The position numbers and the translations under genes are program-made. The notes beneath the pieces are model-generated. The model did no database searches. It worked only from the letters and a program-made list of their open reading frames with translations, and was not told where the DNA came from. A stretch of 64,000 bases of DNA from Sphingomonas sp. 35-24ZXX (GTDB lineage: Bacteria > Pseudomonadota > Alphaproteobacteria > Sphingomonadales > Sphingomonadaceae), in the NCBI RefSeq assembly GCF_000786215.1, contig NZ_JROG01000008.1, forward strand, positions 62,001 through 126,000, written 5' to 3'. This document shows positions 42,328 to 52,379 of this stretch, in pieces. Position 1 is the first letter of the stretch. Each line of letters opens with the position of its first letter.

Positions 42328-42552
42328 ATGAAACTTGCAAAGACCGCACTGGCTGCGCTTGCTCTGACCACCATGGTCGGCGCTCCGGTACTGGCGAAGG
42401 CTGCGAACCCCGCGGTTCGCGTCGCCAGCACCTCGAGCGAAGAGAGCGACGCAGAAGGCAGCACCGGCATCATCATTGGTGTCGTGGCCGCTGCCGCTGT
42501 TGTTGGTGGCATCATCGTCATCGCTGACGATGATGAGCCCAACAGCCCCTGA
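42328..42552 (+). CDS. Small exported or membrane-anchored protein
   Basis: A 74-residue protein: signal peptide MKLAKTALAALALTTMVGAPVLAKA, a short Ser/Glu/Asp-rich stretch (STSSEESDAEGS), then a strongly hydrophobic helix (GIIIGVVAAAAVVGGIIVIA) and a charged end DDDEPNSP. It is probably processed and left as a mini inner-membrane protein. It is followed by a strong terminator and so is expressed as its own unit. I do not recognise the family. Confidence 0.7.
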   Translation: MKLAKTALAALALTTMVGAPVLAKAANPAVRVASTSSEESDAEGSTGIIIGVVAAAAVVGGIIVIADDDEPNSP

Positions 42553-42586
42553 TTTTCCTTCGGGAAATCAGGTTCTGATTCGGGAA

Positions 42587-42615
42587 AGGGCGGCCAGCAA
42601 TGGTCGCCCTTTTTC
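42587..42615 (+). terminator. Intrinsic terminator after small exported protein gene
   Basis: AGGGCGGCCA (42587-42596) pairs with TGGTCGCCCT (42601-42610), ten pairs with one G-T wobble and a four-base loop, followed by TTTTC. An extra hairpin lies over the stop codon (around 42547-42572, CCTGATTT/AAATCAGG). Confidence 0.85.
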
Positions 42616-42771
42616 GTATCTGCCGCCCCGGATCGGCGCGACCGGCGCCGTGCGCGGCACGCTCCCCAGGCCCGACGCCCTTGACTGCCGCCGGGCCGCC
42701 GCCATGTTGATCGTCGACGCATCTGCCGCAGCGACCGTGCTGCGCGCTGCTCCTTTGCGAAAGGCCCGATC

Positions 42772-43659
42772 ATGACCAACTTTCCCGCCGATTACACGCC
42801 GCCCGCCGTCTGGACCTGGGACAAGGACAATGGCGGCGCCTTTGCCAACATCAACCGCCCGGTCGCAGGCGCGACGCACGACAAGACGCTGCCCGTGGGC
42901 AAGCATCCGCTGCAGCTCTATTCGATGGCCACGCCCAACGGCGTGAAGGTCACGGTGATGCTGGAAGAGCTGCTCGCTGCAGGCCATGCCGGCGCCGAAT
43001 ATGATGCCTGGCTGATCGATATCCGCCAGGGCGGCCAGTTCGGCAGCGACTTTGTCGCGATCAACCCCAACAGCAAGATCCCTGCGCTGATGGACCACAG
43101 CGGCGCGCAGCCGGTGCGGCTGTTCGAATCGGGGTCGATCCTGCTGTATCTGGCGCAGAAGTTCGGTGCCTTCCTGCCCAGCGATCCGGCCAGGCAGGCC
43201 GAAGTGATGAACTGGCTGTTCTGGCAGATGGGCAGCGCGCCGTATCTTGGCGGCGGCTTCGGCCATTTCTATGCCTATGCGCCGATCAAGATCGAATATT
43301 GCATCGACCGCTTCACCATGGAGGCCAAGCGGCAGATGGACGTGCTCAACCGGCATCTGGCCGACAACGAATTCATGGGCGGCAGCGACTATTCGATCGC
43401 CGATATCGCCATCTGGCCGTGGTACGGCGGGGTTGCGACCGGCGCGGTCTACAATGCGGCCGAATTCCTGCAGACGCAGGACTATCCGCACCTGCTGCGC
43501 TGGACCGATCAGATCGCCCAGCGGCCCGCAGTCAAGCGCGGACGCATCGTCAACCGCAACTGGGGCGATGATCTGAGCGAGCAGCTGCACGAGCGGCACG
43601 ACGCATCCGATTTCGATCTGCGCACGCAGGACAAGCTTGCTACCGCACCCGCAGAGTAA
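42772..43659 (+). CDS. yghU: Glutathione-dependent disulfide-bond oxidoreductase YghU
   Basis: A 295-residue nu-class GST-like protein that reduces disulfides using two glutathione molecules. It carries the family N-terminal extension (WTWDKDNGGAFANINRPVAGATHDK), then PLQLYSMATPNGVKVTVMLEEL with the Asn of the active site, INPNSKIPALMD and LFESGSILLYLA. The helical domain starts near residue 150 (NWLFWQMGSAPYLGGGFGHF). It is preceded by the terminator at 42587 and convergent with the fructokinase gene. Confidence 0.92.
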   Translation: MTNFPADYTPPAVWTWDKDNGGAFANINRPVAGATHDKTLPVGKHPLQLYSMATPNGVKVTVMLEELLAAGHAGAEYDAWLIDIRQGGQFGSDFVAINPNSKIPALMDHSGAQPVRLFESGSILLYLAQKFGAFLPSDPARQAEVMNWLFWQMGSAPYLGGGFGHFYAYAPIKIEYCIDRFTMEAKRQMDVLNRHLADNEFMGGSDYSIADIAIWPWYGGVATGAVYNAAEFLQTQDYPHLLRWTDQIAQRPAVKRGRIVNRNWGDDLSEQLHERHDASDFDLRTQDKLATAPAE

Positions 43660-43664
43660 CCGGG

Positions 43665-44540
43665 TTACAGAAGGTCCGCCGCCAGTTCAAAGGCGCCCGC
43701 CAGCCCCGACACGGGGGCGAGCGCCGGGCGGCGGATCACCTGCGCCGCTGACAGCGCAAAATAGCCACCGTCGGTGCCGTGCGCCGTCGCGACGATTCGC
43801 TCGAACAGTCCCGGCGTGCCCATCACGCCGCCGCCCAGCACGATCGCATCGGGAGCCAGCGCTGCGCGCAGCGTGTTGCACATTTCGGCAAGATAGCCCG
43901 CAATGATGCCGTGCGCAGGATGATCGGTCGCCAGGTGCGAGAGGGACTGGCCCCAGCGCGCGATGATCGCAGGGCCGCTCGCCAATCCTTCCAGGCAGTC
44001 GCCATGAAACGGACAGACGCCCGCAAAATCCGTGTCATCGGCACCACGGCGCGGACGCATGTGCCCGAGTTCGGGATGCCCCTTGCCGCCGACGATCCGG
44101 CCATCGGCGATCACCCCGCCGCCGATCCCGGTGCCGATGGTGACATAGACGCTGACCGCCGAATCTTGCGCTGCGCCGGTCCGTGCCTCGGCCAGCGCGG
44201 CCGCGTTGACATCGGTATCGAAGGCCACCGGAACGGCGAGCGCCCGGGCGACAGTGCCCGCAAGGTCGCAATCGCTCCAGCCGGGCTTGGGCGTGGCCAG
44301 GATATGGCCCCATCTGGGGTGCCCCACCACGCGCTCGAGCGGTCCGAACGACCCGATCCCGACCGCGGCGAGACCCGGATGCGCGCGGAAGAAGGCGATC
44401 GTCTCGGCCAGCGTCGTTTCGGGATCGCGCGTCGCGATCTGCCGCTGCTCGATGATCTCGCCGGAGCAAAAGCCGACCCCTAGGACGAACTTGGTGCCGC
44501 CGGCCTCGATCGCTCCCAGGAGCGGGCGGTCAGTGGACAT
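43665..44540 (-). CDS. ROK family fructokinase
   Basis: A 291-residue sugar kinase of the ROK family. The phosphate motif LLGAIEAGGTKFVLGVG is at the start, VYVTIGTGIGGGVIADG is in the middle, and the zinc-binding loop is GHMRPRRGADD...CPFHGDCLEGLASGPA, as in bacterial fructokinases of the YdhR type. It should phosphorylate fructose to fructose-6-phosphate. The ATG at 44540 lies 11 bases inside the end of the GH68 gene, so the two are translationally coupled. Last gene of the sucrose operon. Confidence 0.9.
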   Translation of the reverse strand: MSTDRPLLGAIEAGGTKFVLGVGFCSGEIIEQRQIATRDPETTLAETIAFFRAHPGLAAVGIGSFGPLERVVGHPRWGHILATPKPGWSDCDLAGTVARALAVPVAFDTDVNAAALAEARTGAAQDSAVSVYVTIGTGIGGGVIADGRIVGGKGHPELGHMRPRRGADDTDFAGVCPFHGDCLEGLASGPAIIARWGQSLSHLATDHPAHGIIAGYLAEMCNTLRAALAPDAIVLGGGVMGTPGLFERIVATAHGTDGGYFALSAAQVIRRPALAPVSGLAGAFELAADLL

Positions 44541-45678
44541 CGCAGATGGCATGCAGCCGCTCCATGGCCAGGCTTTCGACAATTTGCGCACGGTCCCCAT
44601 CGAGCGCGATCCGCACCATCGGCGCGGGCGTGCCGCCGAAGGTTTCGGCAGCGATGAACGCGGAATCGGTGGGTCGGCGGCCGTTCAGCCCCCAGTGGTC
44701 GACAAAGCTGCATACCCACAAATCGGCCGTGGCAAACCAGCTATAGGCCTGCATCGGCTCTGCATCGGGATTGGCGATCACCAGGCCGCTGCCGTTGAGC
44801 GGGCGCCACGGACCAGAGAGCTGTTCGGCGACCATGCCGTAAAACCCGGTCGGCCCGGTCGGCCCATCGGGATTGAAGACGGATGTTTGCGTGGACCAGA
44901 AGGCATAATAGAGCCCCTGATGCGCGATGATCTGCGCGCGCTCAAGCTCGTTATTGAGCGTGTCGGCATGAATGATCGGGGGAAGAAGCGCCCATTGGCC
45001 CGCCGCATCGAGCTGCGCCATCCCCACCGCGCCGTTGAACGCGCTGTCGGATGCCGCCAGCGTTGCGGTGAACACCAGGTACCGCGCGCCATCGGCTGGA
45101 TCGATGAAGAACGCCGGGTCGCGAAAGGCCTTGACCGTGCCGGGTATGCCCTCGTGCCGGTCGGCCGCGAGATACATGGTGCCATCGGCGGCGACGCTTT
45201 CGCGCACCGGCGACCAGCCGGTGATCCGGCCATCGTCCTGCAGCGTCCCCGTCGTTTCCGCCAGCCGCTGCTGGAAGCCGCCGGGCCGGTCGGCATAGCC
45301 TGCCGCGGTGAAGTAGAGCGTGACCGTATCGCCCTCGAGCACCGCAGAGCCCGACCACTCGCGCTCGAAATCCCCCAGGCCCGCAGGCAGCATGTCACCC
45401 AGATCGTGCCAGCCCGATGCGTCGAGATAGAGCAGCCGGATCTTCGCCTCGAAATGCCGCAGGACCGGATCGCCACGGTCAGGTGCTGCGAGCACCATCC
45501 ACAGGCTGCCCTCGTTCACGCAGGCCAGCCGGCCATCGGGCCGCTGCAACGGCCACATGTCCCAGAGCATCAGATCGGGCAGGATCCGCCGCGCATCCTT
45601 CGCCTCGATCAGTCCCGCAACAGGAAGCGGCTGATCGGCGAGCGATGCAAGATGCGCGGCAGTCCAGGCAGTGGTCAT
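44530..45678 (-). CDS. GH68 family beta-fructosidase (levansucrase-like) without signal peptide
   Basis: A 382-residue five-bladed beta-propeller enzyme. All three GH68 catalytic residues are present: nucleophile D40 in LMLWDMWPLQ, transition-state stabiliser D187 in AFRDPAFF, and acid/base E246 in NNELERAQI; EWSGSAV is a further signature. It splits sucrose and may transfer fructose to make levan or fructo-oligosaccharides. The N-terminus (MTTAWTAAHLASLADQ) has no signal peptide. This fits intracellular cleavage of imported sucrose, though Zymomonas GH68 enzymes are exported without one. Followed by fructokinase, preceded by the TonB receptor. Confidence 0.9.
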   Translation of the reverse strand: MTTAWTAAHLASLADQPLPVAGLIEAKDARRILPDLMLWDMWPLQRPDGRLACVNEGSLWMVLAAPDRGDPVLRHFEAKIRLLYLDASGWHDLGDMLPAGLGDFEREWSGSAVLEGDTVTLYFTAAGYADRPGGFQQRLAETTGTLQDDGRITGWSPVRESVAADGTMYLAADRHEGIPGTVKAFRDPAFFIDPADGARYLVFTATLAASDSAFNGAVGMAQLDAAGQWALLPPIIHADTLNNELERAQIIAHQGLYYAFWSTQTSVFNPDGPTGPTGFYGMVAEQLSGPWRPLNGSGLVIANPDAEPMQAYSWFATADLWVCSFVDHWGLNGRRPTDSAFIAAETFGGTPAPMVRIALDGDRAQIVESLAMERLHAICDVH

Positions 45679-45686
45679 CGCGCGCG

Positions 45687-48161
45687 TCAGAAGTCGTAGC
45701 GCAGCGTGGCAGAGATGGTGCGGCCGTTGATCGAGCGCGCCCGCACGATGCCGTTGGCCGGGATCGCCCCTTCTTCCGCTTCGGTGAAGCCGCGGGTGTC
45801 GAACAGGTTGTTGGCGTTGACCGACAGCTGCACCCGATCGAACGGCCGCACCGCGACAAAGGCGTTCACCTGGGCAAAGCCTGGCAGCACGAGCAGATTG
45901 TTGTCCTGCGCATAGCTGTCGGTGGTGCCGACCATGTTGGCGCCGACCGTGAACATGTCCTGTTCGTACTGGCCGCTCAGCTGATAGATGAAATCGGCCT
46001 GGCGACGCGGGGTATTGCCCTGGTTGGCAGGACTGATCCGGTCGCGGCTGATTTCCGCGTCGGTATAGGTGCCGCCCGCGCTGAGCGTGAAGCCGCCGGT
46101 GCGGTACGAGGCTTCCAGCTCGATGCCGTGCGCCTTGAACTGCCGGTCGAAGGTCTGGCGGCTGGTCGCCTCGAAATTGGTTTCCTCGGTCTCCGCATAG
46201 AAGCCGGTGGCATAGAGCGCGAGGCCGCCCGAACGGTATTTCACGCCCGCTTCAGCCTGCTTGACGAAGTCGATCGCCAGGCCTTCGCTGCGGATATCGC
46301 CGGTGACGAAGTTCACATTGTCGTTGTTGAACAGGATGCGGTCGGCATTGGCGCGGCCACCCTTGCTGTAACGCGCGAACAGCGCCAGATCGTCGCTCAC
46401 CCGGTAGTTGGCGCCGAACGAATAGCTGAAATAATTGTAGCTGTAATCGACCAGGGCCGGCGCGTTCAGCGGAATGGTCGCGGTCTGTGCCTCGGCCGGG
46501 CTGATCGCACCGTTGCGGTTGAAGTCGAAGCTGGTGATTCCGACCCGGCCGCCGCCCAGATCCGAGCCGAAGGTCCGGCCCGAGGCATCGCCGAAGTCAT
46601 AGCGGATGCTGCCATCCAGCGTCAGCCGGTCGAATGCCAGCGACAGCGAGGCGAACGGGGCGTTGGTATCATATTGCAGGTCGTAGCTGCGGCGGCAGCA
46701 GTTGCCGAAGAAGCTGGCCGAATAGGCAATGGTGCCAAGGTCGCTGCGACGCTGGCCGTTCGCGGCCACCACATCGATCAGCGCGGCATTGCCGCCACCG
46801 CGCACTTCGAGCAGGTGCGAGGTCCACAGCCAGTCGGTGTTGATGTCCTGCCGCGACTTGTAGAAGCCCGCAGTCAGCGTGGCGGTGCCGCTGCCGACCT
46901 CGAAGTCGCCGGTGATGCGCAGATCGTTGGTGATGTTGTCGAGGCTGTTCAGACGCGTGTTGAACAGCACGACGCTGGCGACCAGCGCGTTGCCCGGCAC
47001 GTTCTGCCCGGCCTGCAGACCGTTGGCAAAGACCAGCCGCGAACCGGCGCCGGCAAGGCCCGTCGCGGTGGCAGCGGCGGTATCGACCGATCCGGGGAAG
47101 GGCGAGGCGAAGCTGCCCGACACGTCGGAGAAGCGGAAGCGGTTGGTCACCGTCCAGCCGTCGGCGACCTCGAATTCGCCTTCGAAGCCGAACGCCTTGA
47201 CCAGCGGGCGCTGGCCTGCGGTGATGTCATAGCGCTGCGGCTGGTTGTTGCCGTTGAGGCTCTGCGCAGAACGGAAGAAGCGCGAGTGGAGGCTGTCGCC
47301 GCTGATGTCGAAGCCGGGGACGTTCGAATAATTGGGGTTGGCGTTGGTGCCGGTCACGCGCACCGGATTGGGCAGATAGGCGACCGCGCGGTCGTTGAGA
47401 TACTTGCCGTAGAAGCGGATGAAGCCGCCGGTGAATTCCTTGGTGATGTTGATCTTGAACTGGCCGCCACGGTTGCCGTCATAGCCGATATCGCGCGGCC
47501 CTTCGCCCTGGCGCACGAAGCCGCCCATGTGGAAATACAGGTCCTGGCCGAGCGAACCGCCATAATCGAAGTCGAAGCGCTTTTCGTCATAATCGAGGCC
47601 GAGCGTCGCCTGGATCGTGCCGCCCTCCTGGCCCTTGCCGGTCTTGGAGATCATGTTGATCACGCCGCCGGGCGAGTTGGATGCGAAGGTCGAGGCACTG
47701 CCGCCGCGAATCGCCTCGACGCGGGCGATGTTGAGGTCCGAGCGCAGGAAGATGTCCGAGTTGCCGAAGGTGATGTCGCCGAATTCGAGGATCGGCAGGC
47801 CGTCTTCCTGCAGCTGCAGGAACTTGGCGCCGCCCGATGCGATCGGCAGACCGCGCACCGCGATATTGGCATTGCCTTCACCGCCCGACGATTCGGAGCG
47901 GATGCCGGGAATGTTGCGGAAGATTTCCGCGGCGCTGCGCGGGGCAGTGGTGGCGATCTGGTCGGCATCGATGGCACTCACCGAGACCGAGCTGTCGAGC
48001 ACGTTGGCGCCGCGCGCCACGGCGGTGACGATGATGACATCGTCCTGTTCACCATTGTCCTGCGCCGCATCCTGGGCCAGGGCAGGGAACGTGAAACTGA
48101 TGGAAGCTGCGGCCAGAACCGCATATGCGCTGCGTGCGCGCAGGGCCTTTGAAATCGTCAT
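45687..48161 (-). CDS. TonB-dependent receptor, probable sucrose/fructo-oligosaccharide uptake
   Basis: An 824-residue outer-membrane receptor. The signal peptide ends ...FTFPALAQ (about residue 30). A TonB box-like DVIIVTA follows, then the plug domain (about 45-155, including EIFRNIPGIRSESSGG and VEAIRGGSASTFASNSPGGVINM) and a 22-strand barrel ending in the aromatic YDF needed for assembly. An internal CC pair (FFGNCCRRSYD) is in an extracellular loop. Start ATG at 48161 was chosen; upstream M codons lie in the operator region. It heads the receptor-GH68-fructokinase operon. Confidence 0.93.
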   Translation of the reverse strand: MTISKALRARSAYAVLAAASISFTFPALAQDAAQDNGEQDDVIIVTAVARGANVLDSSVSVSAIDADQIATTAPRSAAEIFRNIPGIRSESSGGEGNANIAVRGLPIASGGAKFLQLQEDGLPILEFGDITFGNSDIFLRSDLNIARVEAIRGGSASTFASNSPGGVINMISKTGKGQEGGTIQATLGLDYDEKRFDFDYGGSLGQDLYFHMGGFVRQGEGPRDIGYDGNRGGQFKINITKEFTGGFIRFYGKYLNDRAVAYLPNPVRVTGTNANPNYSNVPGFDISGDSLHSRFFRSAQSLNGNNQPQRYDITAGQRPLVKAFGFEGEFEVADGWTVTNRFRFSDVSGSFASPFPGSVDTAAATATGLAGAGSRLVFANGLQAGQNVPGNALVASVVLFNTRLNSLDNITNDLRITGDFEVGSGTATLTAGFYKSRQDINTDWLWTSHLLEVRGGGNAALIDVVAANGQRRSDLGTIAYSASFFGNCCRRSYDLQYDTNAPFASLSLAFDRLTLDGSIRYDFGDASGRTFGSDLGGGRVGITSFDFNRNGAISPAEAQTATIPLNAPALVDYSYNYFSYSFGANYRVSDDLALFARYSKGGRANADRILFNNDNVNFVTGDIRSEGLAIDFVKQAEAGVKYRSGGLALYATGFYAETEETNFEATSRQTFDRQFKAHGIELEASYRTGGFTLSAGGTYTDAEISRDRISPANQGNTPRRQADFIYQLSGQYEQDMFTVGANMVGTTDSYAQDNNLLVLPGFAQVNAFVAVRPFDRVQLSVNANNLFDTRGFTEAEEGAIPANGIVRARSINGRTISATLRYDF

Positions 48162-48218
48162 GACATCTCTCCTGAACCTGCCGGTTAGTCGGCTTTGAGC
48201 GCTTATGCTATCATTACC

Positions 48219-48255
48219 GCAAACGATTGCAAGAGACATTCTGCAATCGTTTGCA
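48219..48255. promoter_or_regulatory. Paired LacI-type operators between TonB receptor and MFS transporter
   Basis: GCAAACGATTGC (48219-48230) and GCAATCGTTTGC (48243-48254) are near-palindromes with central CG, the classic LacI/GalR operator form. They are reverse complements of each other, 24 bases centre to centre, and stand between the divergent receptor and transporter genes. A LacI-family repressor of the sucrose genes is implied, but none is encoded in this window. Confidence 0.65.
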
Positions 48256-48340
48256 AAAAGGCTTGCCAACCCCGTCGCCTCAGGCATAGCATGCAGGGCA
48301 AGGCGCAAGGCAAGACGCCCTGAGGATGAAGGACCGGCCC

Positions 48341-49720
48341 ATGACCAGCGCAACGCACGCCCTGCAGCCTGATGCCGCGATCGCGAAAGCCGGCCCGCCG
48401 CGACTGTCGCTGCCGCGGATCGTCGAGATGAATCTCGGGTTTTTCGGTCTCCAGTTCAGTTTCGGCCTGCAGCAGGCCAACATGACGCCGATCTACACCT
48501 TTCTGGGCGCAGACGAGGCGACGATGCCGCTGCTGTGGCTGGCGGGCCCGATGACCGGGCTGCTGATCCAGCCGCTGGTAGGCGCGTTGTCCGACCGCAC
48601 CCGATCGAAGCTGGGGCGGCGCACGCCCTATTTCCTGATCGGCGCGGTCATCTGTTCGCTGTGCCTGTTCCTGATGCCCTATTCGAGCACCCTGTGGATG
48701 GCCGCCAGCCTGTTGTGGCTGCTCGACGCGGGCAACAACATCACGATGGAGCCCTATCGGGCCTATGTCGCCGACCGGCTTGAGCCGGGGCAACGCCCTG
48801 CAGGCTTTCTGGTGCAAAGCGCGTTCACCGGGCTGGCCCAATGCCTGTCCTACGCGACGCCCAGCCTGCTGGTCGGGTTCGGCATCAGCCAGAATCTGGT
48901 GGATATCAACGGCATTCCGGTGATCGTGCGAGTCGCGTTCGTCATCGGTGCGATCCTGTCGATCTCCAGTATCGTCTGGTCGGTGGTGCGCGTCCCCGAG
49001 ATCAAGCTCAGCGACGCAGAGCTGGCCGAAATGGCGGCCAAGCCCTCGGGCGCGCTCGCCGCACTGGCGGAAATCCGGGACGCCTTTGTCGCCATGCCGC
49101 GGCCTATGCGCCAGCTCGCCTGGGCGATGCTGTGCCAGTGGTATGCGATGTTCGTCTATTGGCAGTTCATCTCGCTGTCGGTGTCGCGCACGCTGTTTCC
49201 TGGCGGCGAACGCGGCAGCGGGGCGGATTTCATCTCGGCCTCGCTCACCGCGCAGCAGATGGGCGTCGCGTACAACGCCGTCGCCTGCGTCGGCGCGCTG
49301 CTGCTGATCCCGATCGTCCGCCGGCTGGGCGCAAGGCCGGTGCACGCAGTGTGCCTGGTGGCCTCGGGCATTGCGATGATCAGCCTGCCGTTCATCGACA
49401 ATCGCACCGCGATGTTCATTCCGATGATCGGCATCGGCCTTGGCTGGGCGGGGATGATGGGCAACACCTATGTGATGCTCGCCGATTGCATCCCGCCCGA
49501 ACGCACCGGCGTGTACATGGGCATCTTCAACATGTTCATCGTGGTGCCGATGCTGATCGAGACGGTGACCATGCCGCTGCTCTATGCCCCGCTGCTGGGC
49601 TCCGATCCGCGCAATGCGATCCTGCTCGGCGGCGTCCTGATGCTCGCCGGTGCCTTGGCCACGCTGATGGTCCGCGCAGGCGGCCAGCCATCGCCCTCGC
49701 CGCTTGCACCCCGGGCCTGA
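48341..49720 (+). CDS. MFS transporter, sucrose:H+ symporter-like (SLC45/GPH type)
   Basis: A 459-residue carrier with twelve hydrophobic segments. The N-terminal half has [20 protein letters not shown] and the loop [18 protein letters not shown], typical of plant and bacterial sucrose/maltose symporters. The second half has [20 protein letters not shown]. It would carry sucrose across the inner membrane after TonB-dependent import. ATG at 48341 is favoured over 48326 because GAAGGA lies at normal distance. It is divergent from the receptor operon across the operator pair. Confidence 0.88.
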   Translation: MTSATHALQPDAAIAKAGPPRLSLPRIVEMNLGFFGLQFSFGLQQANMTPIYTFLGADEATMPLLWLAGPMTGLLIQPLVGALSDRTRSKLGRRTPYFLIGAVICSLCLFLMPYSSTLWMAASLLWLLDAGNNITMEPYRAYVADRLEPGQRPAGFLVQSAFTGLAQCLSYATPSLLVGFGISQNLVDINGIPVIVRVAFVIGAILSISSIVWSVVRVPEIKLSDAELAEMAAKPSGALAALAEIRDAFVAMPRPMRQLAWAMLCQWYAMFVYWQFISLSVSRTLFPGGERGSGADFISASLTAQQMGVAYNAVACVGALLLIPIVRRLGARPVHAVCLVASGIAMISLPFIDNRTAMFIPMIGIGLGWAGMMGNTYVMLADCIPPERTGVYMGIFNMFIVVPMLIETVTMPLLYAPLLGSDPRNAILLGGVLMLAGALATLMVRAGGQPSPSPLAPRA

Positions 49721-49863
49721 GGGCAGGCTCGGCGCCCCCGCCACCGGCCCTGCTTCGGGCGTTCCGGATGCCTGCGCGCATCGGGGCTTGAACTCTTGCG
49801 CAAACAGGCCGATTTAGACGGGCGATACACACCCGATCCAACGGCGCAGAAAGAAGGCCCTCT

Positions 49864-50490
49864 ATGTACGATACCGTCCGCGATGCTCTGGTCCCGATTG
49901 TCATCGAACAGTCGAACCGGGGAGAGCGCAGCTTTGACATTTTCTCGCGGCTGCTGCGTGAGCGGATCGTGTTCGTGACCGGCGAGGTCGAGGACAACAT
50001 GGCCTCGCTGATCGTTGCCCAGCTGCTGTTCCTCGAATCGGAAAATCCGAAGAAGGACATCTCGATGTACATCAACTCGCCCGGTGGCGTGGTGACGGCG
50101 GGCATGGCGATCTATGACACCATGCAGTACATCCGCCCGCGCGTGGCGACCGTGTGCATCGGCCAGGCCGCATCGATGGGCAGCTTCCTGCTCGCCGCGG
50201 GCGAGCCCGGCATGCGCACCGCGCTGTCGAACGCCCGCATCATGGTGCACCAGCCTTCGGGCGGCGCACGCGGCATGGCATCGGACATCGAGATCCAGGC
50301 GCGCGAGATCCTGCGCATCCGCAAGCGCATGAACGACCTGTACGTGCAGTTCACCGGCAAGGATCTGGCGACCATCGAAAAGGCGATGGACCGCGATACC
50401 TTCCTCGAAGCGCACGAGGCCAAGGAATTCGGCCTGGTCGATCACGTCATGGAAAAACGCCCCGCTCCGTCCGACGAAGCAGGGAATTGA
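49864..50490 (+). CDS. clpP: ATP-dependent Clp protease proteolytic subunit
   Basis: A 208-residue ClpP serine protease. The catalytic triad is S105 ([11 protein letters not shown]), H130 (MVHQPSGG) and the Asp in MDRDTFL (about 178). It forms the tetradecameric chamber that works with ClpX (next gene) and ClpA. The gap upstream has CTTGAA at 49787-49792 and a GATTTAG box near 49811, weakly like a heat-shock promoter. The family trigger factor gene is not adjacent. Confidence 0.97.
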   Translation: MYDTVRDALVPIVIEQSNRGERSFDIFSRLLRERIVFVTGEVEDNMASLIVAQLLFLESENPKKDISMYINSPGGVVTAGMAIYDTMQYIRPRVATVCIGQAASMGSFLLAAGEPGMRTALSNARIMVHQPSGGARGMASDIEIQAREILRIRKRMNDLYVQFTGKDLATIEKAMDRDTFLEAHEAKEFGLVDHVMEKRPAPSDEAGN

Positions 50491-50654
50491 CAAGGATTGC
50501 ACCCTATCACGGGTGCGCTGCAGCCTTATCCGCTGTGGGGTTCATCGCAGCACCGGTGCCATGCATCGGTGTTGCGTGTTGAATTTCGCATTTTAGGCAT
50601 TAGGCTGAAACGTCACGTTCCGGGCAAGAAGGCGCCGGAACAGAAGGAAGAGCT

Positions 50655-51929
<1,275 letters not shown>

Positions 51930-51964
51930 CGGGCAGACAATCGCACCTCGAAGAGTCTGAAAAT

Positions 51965-51995
51965 GGGCGCGGAGCTGGTCTTCGCGCCCTTTTTC
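51965..51995 (+). terminator. Intrinsic terminator after clpX
   Basis: GGGCGCG (51965-51971) pairs with CGCGCCC (51983-51989), extendable by two weaker pairs, then TTTTTC. It closes the clpPX unit. Confidence 0.8.
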
Positions 51996-51999
51996 TATG

Positions 52000-52379
52000 G
52001 ATTGGTTGCGCGACTCGCATCGGGGCGGCTTGCTTCGCTGCAGTGCAACACATTTATGACAGGCACCCCGCGCAATAGCGTGTCATTTATGCCGCAGTTG
52101 CGAACAAAACGTCATGAAGCCCTATCGCGCCCGCGCGCAGCATCGCGCGTGCCAGGCCGAAAACGGACCCATTTATATTGATAATTCAAAGGTTTACGTT
52201 AGCCGCCCGGCGATTCCGGCGCAGCTGTCATATCTTGACTTATAACTGTCACATATCTTTCACATTGTTTTCGCTTTTGTGTCCTTAGCGCCGACTAGTG
52301 CGCCGCTCATCTCTTGATTTGTGAGAGCGCTTTCATCGCCGCCAGTGTCCACAGGGCGGCAAGAAACGGGGAAAGACAC
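52000..52379. other. Long AT-rich intergenic region upstream of the Oar-like receptor
   Basis: No credible gene is seen. The region is notably AT-rich. It holds an imperfect direct repeat, CTGTCATATCTT (52225-52236) and CTGTCACATATCTT (52246-52259), with TTGACT at 52235 between them as a possible -35 element. The operator-like palindrome at 52322 lies further downstream. Confidence 0.5.
52322..52335. promoter_or_regulatory. LacI-type operator-like palindrome before the Oar-like receptor gene
   Basis: TGAGAGCGCTTTCA is symmetric at 12 of 14 positions with central AGCGCT, the form of many LacI-family sites that control TonB receptors. It lies 45 bases before the receptor start. The regulator is not in the window. 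Confidence 0.4.

Noticed and set aside
45417-48152. 911-codon plus-strand frame opposite the TonB receptor and GH68 genes
   Set aside because: Mirror of real coding sequence, rich in Arg, Ala, Val, Asp and Glu with no motif; the minus-strand proteins are clearly real.
49787-49817. Heat-shock (sigma32) promoter before clpP
   Set aside because: CTTGAA is present but the -10 match is poor. Mentioned under clpP only, not listed as a site.
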